A stretch of 64,000 bases of DNA from Hyphomicrobiales bacterium 4NK60-0047b. Its GTDB lineage: Bacteria > Pseudomonadota > Alphaproteobacteria > Rhizobiales > HXMU1428-3. Below are positions 16,654-26,745 of the stretch, piece by piece (the stretch's first letter is position 1; every line of letters starts with the position of its first letter). The stretch lies in contig BAABWY010000001.1 of the NCBI GenBank assembly GCA_040367435.1, forward strand, positions 620,001-684,000, written 5' to 3'. The notes beneath the pieces are model-generated. The model was not told where the DNA came from and did no database searches. It saw only the letters and a program-made list of their open reading frames with translations. The position numbers were made by a program, and so were the translations under genes.

Positions 16654-18156
16654 ATGACATTTAAAGAGCTGAATTTAAGCGAAAATATATTATCAGCCGT
16701 TGAAAGCGCTGGTTACGATAGCCCAACCCCAATTCAAAAAGCAGCCATTCCACCTGCCATTGATGGGAAAGATGTGCTGGGCATAGCACAAACAGGCACA
16801 GGTAAAACAGCCTCTTTCACCATTCCCATGCTGACAAAACTTGAGCGCGGCCGAGCACGAGCGCGCATGCCAAGATCCTTAATCCTTGCACCAACCCGTG
16901 AACTGGCGGCACAAGTAGCAGAAAGTTTTGAACAACTTGGCAAAAATCATAAACTAACAATCGCGCTTCTCATTGGTGGCGTCTCATTTGAAGAACAATT
17001 CAAAAAACTCGATAGAGGCGCAGACGTCTTAATTGCAACGCCCGGTCGCCTGATGGATCATTTTAGCCGTGGTAAAATACTATTAACTGGTGTTGAAATC
17101 CTCGTAATAGATGAAGCTGATCGCATGTTAGATATGGGTTTCATTGATGACATCAAAAAAATATGTGGCCTACTGCCTCCCAAAAGGCAAACAATGTTTT
17201 TTTCAGCCACTATGCCACCCGAAATTCAAAAATTCACACAAGAATTTCTAAAATCTCCTGTAAAGGTTGAGATAGAACGTCAAAGCAGCACTGCCAGTAC
17301 AATTACTCAGCGTTTTCAATTTCTTAACTGTGATGAAAAAGCAAAACGAGAAGAATTCCGCAAAGCTATTAATGAGCATGAAATTGAAAATGCCATTATC
17401 TTTTGTAATAGAAAACGTGATGTAGAAATCCTCTACAAATCCATGTCAAAACACAAATATAGTGTTGGTGCCCTACATGGCGATATGGATCAACGCCAGC
17501 GAATGATCACTTTAGAAAAATTCAGAAACGGTGAAATAACATTTCTTGTCGCAAGCGATGTTGCCGCCAGAGGTTTAGATATTCCAAATGTCGGTCATGT
17601 TTTCAACTTCGACATTCCTATTCATGCCGAAGATTATATCCACCGCATCGGCAGAACAGGACGTGCAGGGCGTAAAGGCTATGCTGCATCATTAATTACA
17701 CCAAGTGACAAAAAATACCTTGATGCCATCTTAGAACTTTCAAAAGATACCCCCGTTTGGATTGGTGAAGAACCAACGGAGCAAGATTTTAAATCTCGCG
17801 GTCGTGGGCAAAGAGGAAACAGAGGTAGAAATACAACTAATAGCAAACAATCAAACAGAAGTTCTAAGAATAAAACTCAAGAAAATTCGATTGATGGAAA
17901 AGCTAAACAAGATTTAACAAACAACTTAAATGATCAGGAAATTACAAGCACCGATCAAAATCAGCAAAAAAGTCCAATTAATCGCAAAAAAACTACTACG
18001 AAAAAAAGTAATACAACAAAACAAAATAGCAAAACTGGTGAAAGCAAAAACTCAACACCACCTCCCCCTAAAAAGAAAACAAATGAACCAATTTTAGGTA
18101 TGGGAGACCATGTACCAGCATTCATGCTAAGGTCAGTTTCAAAAAACAAGAGCTAA
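16654..18156 (+). CDS. DEAD-box ATP-dependent RNA helicase, RhlE-like
   Basis: 500 residues. All motifs are present: Q motif GYDSPTPIQ, motif I AQTGTGKT, Ia PTRELAAQ, TPGRL, motif II VIDEADRMLDMGF, III SAT, then GALHGDMDQ, ASDVAARGLDIPNV and motif VI HRIGRTGRAGR. Such enzymes remodel RNA in ribosome assembly and decay, often in the cold. From about residue 375 the C-terminus is a low-complexity tail with RGRGQRGNRGR, Asn/Ser/Lys-rich stretches and a PPPPKKK run, typical of RhlE proteins and probably for RNA binding. A hairpin lies just before the gene. It is followed after 230 bases by a GGDEF gene on the same strand, without an obvious link. Confidence 0.94.
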   Translation: MTFKELNLSENILSAVESAGYDSPTPIQKAAIPPAIDGKDVLGIAQTGTGKTASFTIPMLTKLERGRARARMPRSLILAPTRELAAQVAESFEQLGKNHKLTIALLIGGVSFEEQFKKLDRGADVLIATPGRLMDHFSRGKILLTGVEILVIDEADRMLDMGFIDDIKKICGLLPPKRQTMFFSATMPPEIQKFTQEFLKSPVKVEIERQSSTASTITQRFQFLNCDEKAKREEFRKAINEHEIENAIIFCNRKRDVEILYKSMSKHKYSVGALHGDMDQRQRMITLEKFRNGEITFLVASDVAARGLDIPNVGHVFNFDIPIHAEDYIHRIGRTGRAGRKGYAASLITPSDKKYLDAILELSKDTPVWIGEEPTEQDFKSRGRGQRGNRGRNTTNSKQSNRSSKNKTQENSIDGKAKQDLTNNLNDQEITSTDQNQQKSPINRKKTTTKKSNTTKQNSKTGESKNSTPPPPKKKTNEPILGMGDHVPAFMLRSVSKNKS

Positions 18157-18387
18157 AAGAAAATAACTATAAAAAACAATAGATTGCAAAAAAGCTCAGT
18201 ATACCGACGAGTATTCAATTTCTGATAGATATTGCACAAGCGATAGAATCTGTTAAAAATTAAAAATTAAACGATTATTAATGCCTGTGCTAATAATATT
18301 TTAGACTAATTTAACTCTATAAAAACAATAATGGTCAAAACAAATAATCGAAATTTATAGCATTTGATGTGAAATTTAGGTAAGCCC

Positions 18388-19455
18388 GTGACCGACAATC
18401 AAGATAAAAATAATTCGCACGAAAGAAGCGTCTCTATCGGAGAGAAGGCTCTTGGTTATATAAAGTATAACCAATCGTCAGCCGCTCCGGATGGTTATGA
18501 GCTATGGTACAATTATGCCAGTGGCCTAAAACCTGAATTAAACAATCAAATAAAAACCCTTTTGTCTGAACAACCACGCATCAAGCAAGACCAACTCGAC
18601 GAGCTATATACAACACATTTCAATGCCTCTGAAGTTGATGACCGGATGGAAGAAATCAGCTCACAAGTAGCTGTCGAATTAAACGAAGTTATGGAGATGG
18701 TTGGCAGCTCACTCCAAAACACAGAAAGCTATAGTGAAAGTTTAGAAATCTTCACAAGCGAACTGAAAGACATTAAAGACGAAGGTTCCCTGCGCATGAT
18801 GATCTCATCAATGGCAGCAGCCACCTTTGAAATGGCACAAAATACAAAAGAGCTTGAGAGCAATCTTGCAAACTCAAAAAATCAAATCATGAACCTTAAT
18901 AAGGACATTGAAACGATCAAAGCAGAATCTATGACAGATGCTCTAACAGCGATCGCCAATCGTAAGAAATTTGATATCACACTACAAAAAGAAATTACAT
19001 CATCTATGGATACTGGCGAACCGTTATGTTTGGTTCTTGGAGATATAGATCATTTCAAAGCCTTCAATGATAATCACGGCCACCAAACTGGAGACCAGGT
19101 TCTAAGGTTAGTAGCCAATATTCTAAAAACCAATGTAAAGGGTAAAGATCTAGCTGCTCGTTATGGCGGTGAAGAGTTTGCCATCATCCTACCTCAAACC
19201 AATTTGGATAACGCAGTTACAGTCGCAGAACAAATTCGCAAAGCTGTGATGAATAAAGAGCTGATTAAAAAATCAACTGGTAAAAAACTCGGCCGAGTTA
19301 CAATGTCTCTCGGCATAGCGCAATTTACAAATTCAGATACCATTGAAAGCATTATCGCTCGAGCCGATAAGTGTCTTTATGCTGCCAAAGATGCAGGAAG
19401 AAACAACGTACAAACTGAATTAAGTGAAGCAGCCCCAGTTGCAGCGGCGCAATAA
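18388..19455 (+). CDS. Diguanylate cyclase (GGDEF domain)
   Basis: 355 residues, starting at a GTG (18388) preceded by TTAGGTAA. Residues 1-170 form a soluble mostly helical region ending in a coiled coil (TKELESNLANSKNQIMNLNKDIETIK); no membrane segment is seen, so the protein is cytoplasmic. The catalytic domain (about 180-345) has DALTAIANRKKFD, the metal-binding DIDHFKAFND and the active-site ARYGGEEFAIIL, so it should make cyclic di-GMP from GTP. The inhibitory I-site is altered: KGKD stands where RxxD is usual, so product inhibition may be weak. Helical N-terminal regions of this kind usually act as dimerising sensor or localisation modules. Convergent with the sufA end of the SUF cluster. 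Confidence 0.9.
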   Translation: MTDNQDKNNSHERSVSIGEKALGYIKYNQSSAAPDGYELWYNYASGLKPELNNQIKTLLSEQPRIKQDQLDELYTTHFNASEVDDRMEEISSQVAVELNEVMEMVGSSLQNTESYSESLEIFTSELKDIKDEGSLRMMISSMAAATFEMAQNTKELESNLANSKNQIMNLNKDIETIKAESMTDALTAIANRKKFDITLQKEITSSMDTGEPLCLVLGDIDHFKAFNDNHGHQTGDQVLRLVANILKTNVKGKDLAARYGGEEFAIILPQTNLDNAVTVAEQIRKAVMNKELIKKSTGKKLGRVTMSLGIAQFTNSDTIESIIARADKCLYAAKDAGRNNVQTELSEAAPVAAAQ

Positions 19456-19489
19456 CATAGCCTAAAAAATTGAACTTTCTTTTTAAAAC

Positions 19490-19891
19490 TTAATTCCCAG
19501 CCTTAACAGACGCCACAAATTTCTCAGCCATTTCTTCCGAAACAGGAGTGATGGCAACAGATTCGCCGCATCCACATGCGCTTGTTTGATTAGGGTTATT
19601 AAACACAAATCCAGAAGAGAGTTTACTCACTTCATAATCCATCTCGGTTCCGAGGAGGAATAAAATAGCCTTAGGATCAATGACAATTTTAATCCCGCGA
19701 TCTTCAATCACATCAGAACCATCTGTAATGCTCTCAGCATAATCAAGCGTATACTCCATGCCAGCGCAGCCACCATTTTTCACACCAATCTTCAAGCCAG
19801 CAATTGCTTTATCAGAATTCTCAATAATTTCCTGAACACGTGTCGCGGCAGCTTGCGTCACTGTCATAACTTTTGGAAGCGGACGGCTCAT
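19490..19891 (-). CDS. sufA: A-type iron-sulfur carrier (SufA/HesB-IscA family)
   Basis: 133 residues with the three conserved cysteines of A-type carriers: GGCAGMEY near residue 42 and the C-terminal CGCGES. It delivers assembled Fe-S clusters to target proteins. It is the last gene of the minus-strand SUF cluster, about 100 bases after sufT. The ATG at 19891 is at the usual distance before VMTVTQAAATRVQEI. Slight N-terminal basic stretch only; length typical. Confidence 0.93.
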   Translation of the reverse strand: MSRPLPKVMTVTQAAATRVQEIIENSDKAIAGLKIGVKNGGCAGMEYTLDYAESITDGSDVIEDRGIKIVIDPKAILFLLGTEMDYEVSKLSSGFVFNNPNQTSACGCGESVAITPVSEEMAEKFVASVKAGN

Positions 19892-19991
19892 CTTTTATTC
19901 CTTTATTCCCAAACCATAAAATAACAATAGATAGTTTGACCAAAATTCTTAAAAACCAATGCGAAGAAGATAAAAACAAAAAGGGCTAGCC

Positions 19992-20471
19992 CTAAAACAT
20001 GTTCAAAGCAAAACGCGCTTCTTCAGACATCATGCTCATGTCCCAAGGAGGATCAAATGTTAGTTCAACCTTGGCCTTTTTAACGCCCTCAACACCAACA
20101 ACAGCATTCACAACCCATTCAGGCATCTCACCCGCAACTGGGCAACCGGGTGTTGTCAACGTCATATCCACATGAACAGAGCGGTCATTCTCAATATCTA
20201 CTTTATAGATAAGACCTAATTCATAAATATCAACCGGAATCTCTGGGTCATAAACCGTCTTAATCGCAGCTATAATATCATTTGTAAGTCGCTTAATCTC
20301 ATCTTCAGGGATCGGAGGAAACTCATCCTTTGAAGCAGCAGCTTCAACCTCAGCCATATGTCCACTTGTCGCCTGCTCTCCACCGACTGCATCACTAGAC
20401 TCTGACGAATTCAAAGCCTGATTGGCCGCCTTCATCTCATCAAGTTCATGGTTTGATGTTTCATCACTCAT
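19992..20471 (-). CDS. sufT: SUF-associated DUF59/MIP18-family protein (SufT)
   Basis: 159 residues. The conserved domain starts near residue 55 with DIIAAIKTVYDPEIPVDIYE, followed by LGLIYKV, TLTTPGCPVAGEMPEWV and the end LTFDPPWDMSMMS, matching SufT proteins that help Fe-S maturation, especially under heavy cluster demand. The first about 50 residues are an acidic polar extension (SSESSDAVGGEQATSG). The frame can be read from a TTG at 20477, but the ATG two codons later has GAGGAA 8 bases upstream and is preferred. It lies between sufS and sufA, separated by 60 and 100 bases. Confidence 0.92.
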   Translation of the reverse strand: MSDETSNHELDEMKAANQALNSSESSDAVGGEQATSGHMAEVEAAASKDEFPPIPEDEIKRLTNDIIAAIKTVYDPEIPVDIYELGLIYKVDIENDRSVHVDMTLTTPGCPVAGEMPEWVVNAVVGVEGVKKAKVELTFDPPWDMSMMSEEARFALNMF

Positions 20472-20533
20472 ATTCAAAATTCCTCAAAATTGCATATCTT
20501 TAAGAAAGGAGAAACTCCCTTGCAATTTAATTC

Positions 20534-21772
20534 TTATCCAAAAAATTCAGCACATTTCTTAAGCCCAACAACAAGCGCATCTATATCAGCTCTATTATTA
20601 TAAAGCGCTAAAGATGCACGGCAAGTAGACGTCACCTCAAAGCGAGCCAACAATGGCTCAGCACAATGGGTCCCAGCCCGAACAGCAATCCCAGAGCGAT
20701 CAATAAGCGTGCTCACATCGTGCGCATGAACACCATTTAACTCAAAAGAAAAAATCCCGCCCTTATTCTCAGCAGTACCAATCACGCGTAAAAAATCTAA
20801 ACTCTCAAGTTGGTCAGTCGCATAAGCCGTTAACTCATCTTCATGGGCTTTAATCGCATCGCGACCAATTGATTGAATGTAATCAATCGCAGCCCCCAAA
20901 CCAATCGCCTGGACAATTGGCGGCGTGCCGGCTTCAAAGCGATGGGGCGGATGACCATAAGTGATTGTCTCAGTTGAGACTGTGTCAATCATCTCACCGC
21001 CGCCCATATAGGGAGACATTTTCTCCAACAATTCCATCTTACCATATAATACGCCAATACCAGAAGGTCCATAAAGCTTATGTCCAGTAAAGACATAGAA
21101 ATCAGCGCCTAAGTCGACAACATCAACGGGCATGTGCACCACACCTTGACTACCATCAACCAAAACTTTAATGCCCCGCTCATGCGCAAGTTTGGTAATT
21201 TCCTTAATCGGCACAACAGTGCCAAGAACATTCGACATTTGAGTAATGGCAATGAGTTTTGTCCGTTCCGTCAACAATGCCTCAAACTCATCAAGCAGGA
21301 AATTACCCTGATCATCAACAGGCGCCCATTTTAATTGAGCCCCCTTACGCTCACGTAAAAAATGCCACGGCACAATGTTAGAATGATGCTCCATGATAGA
21401 AAGAACGATCTCATCGCCCTCTCCTATTTCATCAAGGCCAAGAGAGTTCGCCACCAAGTTAATCGCTTCCGTGGCATTCTTCGTGAAAATGATTTCATTT
21501 TCAGAACCAGCATTTATAAAGGTCTGCACCTTACGGCGCGCCTCTTCAAAATGCTCAGTTGCAGTATTGCTTAAATAATGAAGGCCGCGATGAACATTCG
21601 CATACTCAGCAGAATAAGCTTGCTCAATCGCTTTTAAAACTGATGTCGGTTTCTGAGCAGACGCACCATTGTCTAAATAGACCAAAGGCTTGCCATAAAC
21701 CTCTCTCGACAAAATCGGAAAATCTTGTCTAATGGTTTCAACATCAAACGTTGTTTTCGCTGTATCCAACAA
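20534..21772 (-). CDS. sufS: Cysteine desulfurase SufS (TTG start)
   Basis: 412 residues of the class II desulfurase group: PLVYLDNGASAQKP, NVHRGLHYLS, IMEHHSNIVPW, VDGSQGVVHMPVDV, PLP lysine in FTGHKLYGPSG and the catalytic cysteine in RAGTHCAEPLL. It removes sulfur from cysteine for SufBCD. The only initiation option is TTG: two TTG codons follow an AAAGGTGA ribosome site, an in-frame stop lies two codons upstream of them, and no ATG or GTG occurs before the conserved FDVETIRQDFPIL. The gene follows sufD by about 65 bases. A second desulfurase of the other class (25540-26745) is in the same cluster. Confidence 0.95.
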   Translation of the reverse strand: MLDTAKTTFDVETIRQDFPILSREVYGKPLVYLDNGASAQKPTSVLKAIEQAYSAEYANVHRGLHYLSNTATEHFEEARRKVQTFINAGSENEIIFTKNATEAINLVANSLGLDEIGEGDEIVLSIMEHHSNIVPWHFLRERKGAQLKWAPVDDQGNFLLDEFEALLTERTKLIAITQMSNVLGTVVPIKEITKLAHERGIKVLVDGSQGVVHMPVDVVDLGADFYVFTGHKLYGPSGIGVLYGKMELLEKMSPYMGGGEMIDTVSTETITYGHPPHRFEAGTPPIVQAIGLGAAIDYIQSIGRDAIKAHEDELTAYATDQLESLDFLRVIGTAENKGGIFSFELNGVHAHDVSTLIDRSGIAVRAGTHCAEPLLARFEVTSTCRASLALYNNRADIDALVVGLKKCAEFFG

Positions 21773-21838
21773 ATCAGTTCACCTTTAAAAAAATCAAATG
21801 TAAAAAGCTGGGGCTCAACAATGAACCCCAGCACTTAT

Positions 21839-23146
21839 TTAAGCTTTTTCGTACCAAGCTAACGTTTGGTCAATCACATAATCACGAAGCGTATCATTTT
21901 CAATCAACTCAAGTGCTTCACCAACAAAGGCCTGAATAAGTAAAGCTCTAGCTTCAGCATCTGCAATGCCTCTTGCCTTTAGATAGAACAACAACTCATC
22001 ATCAATTTGGCCCGTTGTGGCACCGTGCCCACAAAGCACGTCATCCGCATAAATTTCAAGCTCAGGCTTTGAATCAAATTCAGCTGACTCAGATAGCAAG
22101 AGCGCCTTGCTCATCATTTCACCATCGGTTTTCTGAGCGCCCGGTTGAACAACAACCTTCCCTTGAAATACAGCCCGGCCTTCATCATCAAGCACAGTTT
22201 TAAAAAGTTCACGGCTCTCACAAGCCAAAGCCGCGTGATCCATAACCAAAGTCATGTCTGCATGAGACTTGCCACTAAGCAAAGCAACACCAGAAATATC
22301 AGCTTTCGCCTCATCACCATCATAGCGAATTTCAACTTGGTTGCGTGTCAGTCCACCATCTAAAGTGGCTTGAAACAAGCCGTAGTCAGATTCCTTACCA
22401 AGCTTACCAATCACATTCGAGAGGTGAACACTCTCGACATGGTCATTGTTAAATTTAACGTGGCGCACTTTCGCCCAGTCACCAACCAAAACTTCTGTCA
22501 CCAGGTTGGTTTGCGACGCCTGGTTCTGAAGAGAAAGATGACTTTCAATAATCTCAACATTGGCACCCGCGCCAATATCAAAAAACAACCGCGAAGCAAC
22601 AGAGCTCTCACTTGAAGCTGTAGAGACAAAAATCAAATGAATTGGTTTGCTCACGTCTTGGCGCTCAGCAATTTTAATAGCAGCACCGCCTTGCATAAGC
22701 ACAAGGTTCAAAGCCTGCACAGCATCACGTTCTTTTTGTTGCACAGTTCCAATTGGCTTCACCCAGCTTACATCATCTGCTAATGCAGCTTTTAATGAGA
22801 GTATCTCGACACCCTCACCAACTGAAAGGTCCGAGAGACCTTCATTAAGTTGCCCATCAACAAACACAAGAGGCTGCGTAGAAAGCTCAGCCAAATCAGA
22901 TCCAAGCAGCTCATTAATCTGAGCTTGCGTAATGTCACCCTGATCAACAGGCTGAAACGCCACTTTCATAGCCGCTTTAAGGTCAGTATATTTCCATTCT
23001 TCAACCCGCCGATTAGGCAAGCCCAGCGCTTGAAATTCAGCACGCGCTTTATCTTGTAAATCTTTCAACCAAGACGGGCCTTCCAGCGGGGCATCTTGGC
23101 TTAAAGAGATCAGGCCATTTTCAGCCTCTGTTCTAACAAGTTCCAT
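21839..23146 (-). CDS. sufD: Fe-S assembly scaffold protein SufD
   Basis: 435 residues. The N-terminal part contains GLPNRRVEEWKYTDL, the family hallmark, and the beta-helix core has RNQVEIRYDGDEAKADISGV, FQGKVVVQPGAQKTDGEM and EIYADDVLCGHGATTGQID. The last gives the conserved cysteine and histidine used at the SufB-SufD interface. SufD combines with SufB and SufC in the scaffold complex and is needed for iron acquisition. It starts 26 bases after sufC ends. Normal length and no gaps. Confidence 0.95.
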   Translation of the reverse strand: MELVRTEAENGLISLSQDAPLEGPSWLKDLQDKARAEFQALGLPNRRVEEWKYTDLKAAMKVAFQPVDQGDITQAQINELLGSDLAELSTQPLVFVDGQLNEGLSDLSVGEGVEILSLKAALADDVSWVKPIGTVQQKERDAVQALNLVLMQGGAAIKIAERQDVSKPIHLIFVSTASSESSVASRLFFDIGAGANVEIIESHLSLQNQASQTNLVTEVLVGDWAKVRHVKFNNDHVESVHLSNVIGKLGKESDYGLFQATLDGGLTRNQVEIRYDGDEAKADISGVALLSGKSHADMTLVMDHAALACESRELFKTVLDDEGRAVFQGKVVVQPGAQKTDGEMMSKALLLSESAEFDSKPELEIYADDVLCGHGATTGQIDDELLFYLKARGIADAEARALLIQAFVGEALELIENDTLRDYVIDQTLAWYEKA

Positions 23147-23172
23147 TTAACACTCTCCAGGTAAAACGCTAA

Positions 23173-23922
23173 TTAAGCCAATTCTTCGTCATATTCAGCA
23201 TAACCAGCATCTTCAAGTTCAAGAGCCAATTCTTTACCGCCCGTACGTGCAATCTTGCCATCAGACATCACATGCACTTTATCCGGTACGATATAGTTCA
23301 ACAGGCGTTGATAGTGAGTGATAACAAGCATAGAGCGTGTCTCTGAGCGAAGCGCATTCACACCTTCAGATACGATACGAAGCGCATCAATATCCAAACC
23401 ACTATCTGTCTCATCAAGAATGCACATGCCGGGGTCAAGCAACGCCATTTGCAAAATTTCCATGCGCTTCTTCTCGCCGCCAGAAAAGCCAACATTAAGC
23501 CCGCGCTTCAGCATTTCAGGTTTCACGCCCAAATCTTTCGCTTTAGCTTGAATAAGTTTCATCATGTCAGGAATAGACAGTTCCTCTTGTTCCCGCTCTT
23601 TACGAACCGCATTAATAGCTGTGCGCAAAAATGTCATGGTCGCAACACCAGGAATTTCAATCGGATATTGAAACGCAAGAAACAATCCAGCAGCAACCCG
23701 CTCAGCTGGGTCCATCTCTAAAATGCTTTCACCATTATAAAGAATATCACCCTCGGTGATGTCATACTCATCCTTACCCGCAATCACATATGAAAGCGTC
23801 GATTTACCAGAGCCATTTGGCCCCATAATCGCATGCACTTCACCATCAGGAATAACCAGATCAATACCATTTAGAATAGGTTGACCTTCAACTTCTACAT
23901 GTAAATTTTTAATCTCTAACAT
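23173..23922 (-). CDS. sufC: SUF scaffold ATPase SufC
   Basis: 249 residues, an ABC-type ATPase acting in the cytoplasm rather than in transport. Walker [10 protein letters not shown], the SufC-specific [12 protein letters not shown], signature [13 protein letters not shown] and Walker [17 protein letters not shown] are all visible. It powers conformational changes of SufBCD. It lies between sufB (80 bases upstream) and sufD. Confidence 0.96.
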   Translation of the reverse strand: MLEIKNLHVEVEGQPILNGIDLVIPDGEVHAIMGPNGSGKSTLSYVIAGKDEYDITEGDILYNGESILEMDPAERVAAGLFLAFQYPIEIPGVATMTFLRTAINAVRKEREQEELSIPDMMKLIQAKAKDLGVKPEMLKRGLNVGFSGGEKKRMEILQMALLDPGMCILDETDSGLDIDALRIVSEGVNALRSETRSMLVITHYQRLLNYIVPDKVHVMSDGKIARTGGKELALELEDAGYAEYDEELA

Positions 23923-24002
23923 AAATCTATGTCCGTCTATTTATCTGTTTTTTCCAGCTAAGCTGGATTAATAATCTATCTTTAATGAAACGCTAATCAG
24001 CT

Positions 24003-25472
24003 CTAACCAACAGAACCCTCTAGGCTAATGCCAATCAGTCTCTGGGTTTCAGCCATGAATTCCATCGGTAATTTTTGAATTACTTCTCGTGCAAATCCGT
24101 TCACGATAAGTGCCACGGCTTCTTCTTCGTTTAGCCCGCGCGCTTGCGCATAAAACATCTGGTCATCAGAAATTTTAGACGTGGTCGCTTCATGTTCAAA
24201 AGTTGCCGAAGAGTTCTTCGCTTCAATATAAGGCACAGTGTGAGCCGAACATTGATCACCAATTAGCAAACTATCGCACTGCGTAAAGTTTCGCGCCCCT
24301 GAGGCTTTCTTGTGCGCAGAAACCAATCCACGATAAGTGTTCGAAGACTTACCCGCAGAAATACCCTTCGAGATAATCCGGCTGGATGTGTTCTTGCCCA
24401 AATGGATCATCTTGGTACCACTATCCACTTGCTGCATCCCATTAGAGATCGCAATTGAATAAAACTCACCTTGAGAATTATCGCCGCGCAAAATACAGCT
24501 TGGATATTTCCAGGTGATCGCAGACCCAGTCTCAACTTGTGTCCAGGAAATTTTAGAATTATCCCCACGGCAATCACCGCGCTTGGTCACAAAGTTATAA
24601 ACCCCGCCCTTGCCATCTTTGTCACCAGGGTACCAGTTCTGAACGGTCGAGTATTTGATCTCAGCATCATCCAAAGCAATAAGCTCAACAACAGCTGCGT
24701 GTAGCTGGTTCTCATCGCGCATCGGCGCTGTACAACCTTCAAGATAGCTTACATAAGAGCCCTTATCCGCAATGATAAGCGTGCGCTCAAATTGACCAGT
24801 GTTCTCTTCATTAATCCGGAAGTAAGTAGAGAGTTCCATCGGGCAACGCACCCCTGGTGGAATGTAAACAAAGCTACCATCAGAGAAAACAGCGGAGTTC
24901 AAAGTGGCATAAAAATTATCCGACTTCGGCACAACAGTGCCAAGATACTTTTTCACCAATTCAGGGTGCTCTTTAATCGCTTCAGAAATCGAGCAAAAAA
25001 TCACACCAGCTTTCGCCAGTTCTTCCTTAAATGTGGTCACAACAGAAACACTGTCAAACACCACATCCATGGCAACTTTCGCACCCTCAACACCAGCAAG
25101 CACAGCCTGCTCTTTCAAAGGAATACCAAGTTTTTCATAGGTCGCTAATAATTCTGGATCAACCTCATCAAGGCTTTTAGGCCCTTCAGTAGACTTAGGT
25201 GCGGCATAATAATAAAGGTCTTGAAAGTTAGGTTTTTCATACTCAACCTTCGCCCATTCTGGCTCCTTCATTGTCAACCAGCGCTCATAAGCATCAAGAC
25301 GCCACTCAAGCATCCACTCAGGCTCATCTTTTTTGGCTGAGATGAATTTTACAATATCTTCATTCAAACCTTTTGGCGCTTTCACTGTTTCAATATCAGT
25401 GGTGAAGCCATATTTGTACTTGTCTAAATCGAGCTCTTTAACGTGATCGATTGTTTCTTTTACTGCTGCCAT
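24003..25472 (-). CDS. sufB: Fe-S assembly scaffold protein SufB
   Basis: 489 residues. Motifs include [10 protein letters not shown] at the N-terminus, [60 protein letters not shown] and [20 protein letters not shown], all characteristic of SufB, the scaffold on which the cluster is built. Start ATG 25472 has GGAGG 6 bases upstream; a TTG four codons earlier overlaps the ribosome site and is rejected. It is 67 bases downstream of the first desulfurase gene. Confidence 0.96.
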   Translation of the reverse strand: MAAVKETIDHVKELDLDKYKYGFTTDIETVKAPKGLNEDIVKFISAKKDEPEWMLEWRLDAYERWLTMKEPEWAKVEYEKPNFQDLYYYAAPKSTEGPKSLDEVDPELLATYEKLGIPLKEQAVLAGVEGAKVAMDVVFDSVSVVTTFKEELAKAGVIFCSISEAIKEHPELVKKYLGTVVPKSDNFYATLNSAVFSDGSFVYIPPGVRCPMELSTYFRINEENTGQFERTLIIADKGSYVSYLEGCTAPMRDENQLHAAVVELIALDDAEIKYSTVQNWYPGDKDGKGGVYNFVTKRGDCRGDNSKISWTQVETGSAITWKYPSCILRGDNSQGEFYSIAISNGMQQVDSGTKMIHLGKNTSSRIISKGISAGKSSNTYRGLVSAHKKASGARNFTQCDSLLIGDQCSAHTVPYIEAKNSSATFEHEATTSKISDDQMFYAQARGLNEEEAVALIVNGFAREVIQKLPMEFMAETQRLIGISLEGSVG

Positions 25473-25539
25473 TATCGCCTCCAATAGGCCGTCTTATAAA
25501 TTATATTTAAAATCTAAATTCAAAAAAACTATATTCTTG

Positions 25540-26745
25540 TTATGCGGCATGCCCTCTCTTCTTGGCACGAGTATAAATACCCTCCCACGCCTCTAAAAAA
25601 CGTTCCACATCATCAGCACCACTTCCCCAACCAAGAGAAATTCGAAGCGCTGCAAAACTAATATTTTCTTTAACAGCCATTGCTTTTAAAACATGCGAAT
25701 GATCAACCTTGCCTGAAGAACAAGCCGAGCCTGAGCTCACAGATACATTCATCAAATCCAATTGAATAACTTGCGTCTCCGCTGAAAACCCAGGTACAGC
25801 AAAACAACAAACATTTCCCAAGCGAGACACACCTTTCCCAAAAACAACTGCATCGGGTGAAATTTCCAGCAAACCAGTCTCTAATTGATCGCGTAAATCT
25901 CTAATTCGCGCCTGGTCCGCAGCAAAACTTTCACTTACCGCAGCAGCAGCAGCTCCAAAACCCACAATGCCGGCCATATTCTCAGTGCCACCACGTCGCT
26001 TAAGTTCCTGACCACCACCAGTTACAAGAGGATCCCTTAAAACAATAGAAGCATCTTTCAAGATAAGCGCTCCAACCCCCTGCGGACCACCAATTTTATG
26101 AGCCGAAACAGAAATCAAATCAGCATTCGTCATAGGGAGCAATAAAGGCATTTTGCCAAGCACCTGAACACAATCAGAATGAAGCAATCCACCAGCTTCA
26201 TGAACAATCTCAGCAATCTCGGCAATCGGCTGAACGATGCCGGTTTCATTATTTGCCGCCATAACAGAAACCAAAAGAGGCTTTATTTCTTTTTTATTTG
26301 GCTCATTTTTATTGGTCTCATCGACAGCCTCTTCAGTACTAAGCAACTCAGCACGAAGCCATTCAACATCAATGATGCCATCCCTGGTCACCGGGATCAC
26401 AGTAATCTTATCTTTATCAAACCGCATACCGTTCAAAACAGAAGGATGCTCAATCGCAGAAACATAAAGCCGGGCTTGCGGCTGTAAATTTTTTGGAAAC
26501 AAACTCGGCGTTAACGCCAAATTATTCGCCTCAGTTCCCCCTGAAGTAAAAATAACATCTTGCGCGCGAGCACCCACCATATTTGCAATGGCCTCACGTG
26601 AAGCTTCAATACGTCCATGCACATCACGCCCTTGATTATGCACGCTGGATCCATTCCCAAAAACATTAAAAGCCTCAATCATTGCTTTTTTAGCTGGTTC
26701 GAGTAACGGTGCCGAAGCATTATAATCCAGATAAACGCGATCCAT
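25540..26745 (-). CDS. iscS: Cysteine desulfurase, NifS/IscS class I
   Basis: About 401 residues: YLDYNASAPLLEPA, FTSGGTEANNLAL, SVMAANNETGIVQPI, PLP lysine in ISVSAHKIGGPQGVGAL, and the mobile-loop cysteine in SGSACSSGKVDHSH, which is the class I (IscS/NifS) arrangement, unlike the adjacent SufS. It probably supplies sulfur to this cluster or to tRNA thiolation by MnmA. Its ATG overlaps the iscR stop as TGATG, indicating translational coupling. Two desulfurases in one SUF operon is common in Alphaproteobacteria. Confidence 0.93.
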   Translation of the reverse strand: MDRVYLDYNASAPLLEPAKKAMIEAFNVFGNGSSVHNQGRDVHGRIEASREAIANMVGARAQDVIFTSGGTEANNLALTPSLFPKNLQPQARLYVSAIEHPSVLNGMRFDKDKITVIPVTRDGIIDVEWLRAELLSTEEAVDETNKNEPNKKEIKPLLVSVMAANNETGIVQPIAEIAEIVHEAGGLLHSDCVQVLGKMPLLLPMTNADLISVSAHKIGGPQGVGALILKDASIVLRDPLVTGGGQELKRRGGTENMAGIVGFGAAAAAVSESFAADQARIRDLRDQLETGLLEISPDAVVFGKGVSRLGNVCCFAVPGFSAETQVIQLDLMNVSVSSGSACSSGKVDHSHVLKAMAVKENISFAALRISLGWGSGADDVERFLEAWEGIYTRAKKRGHAA

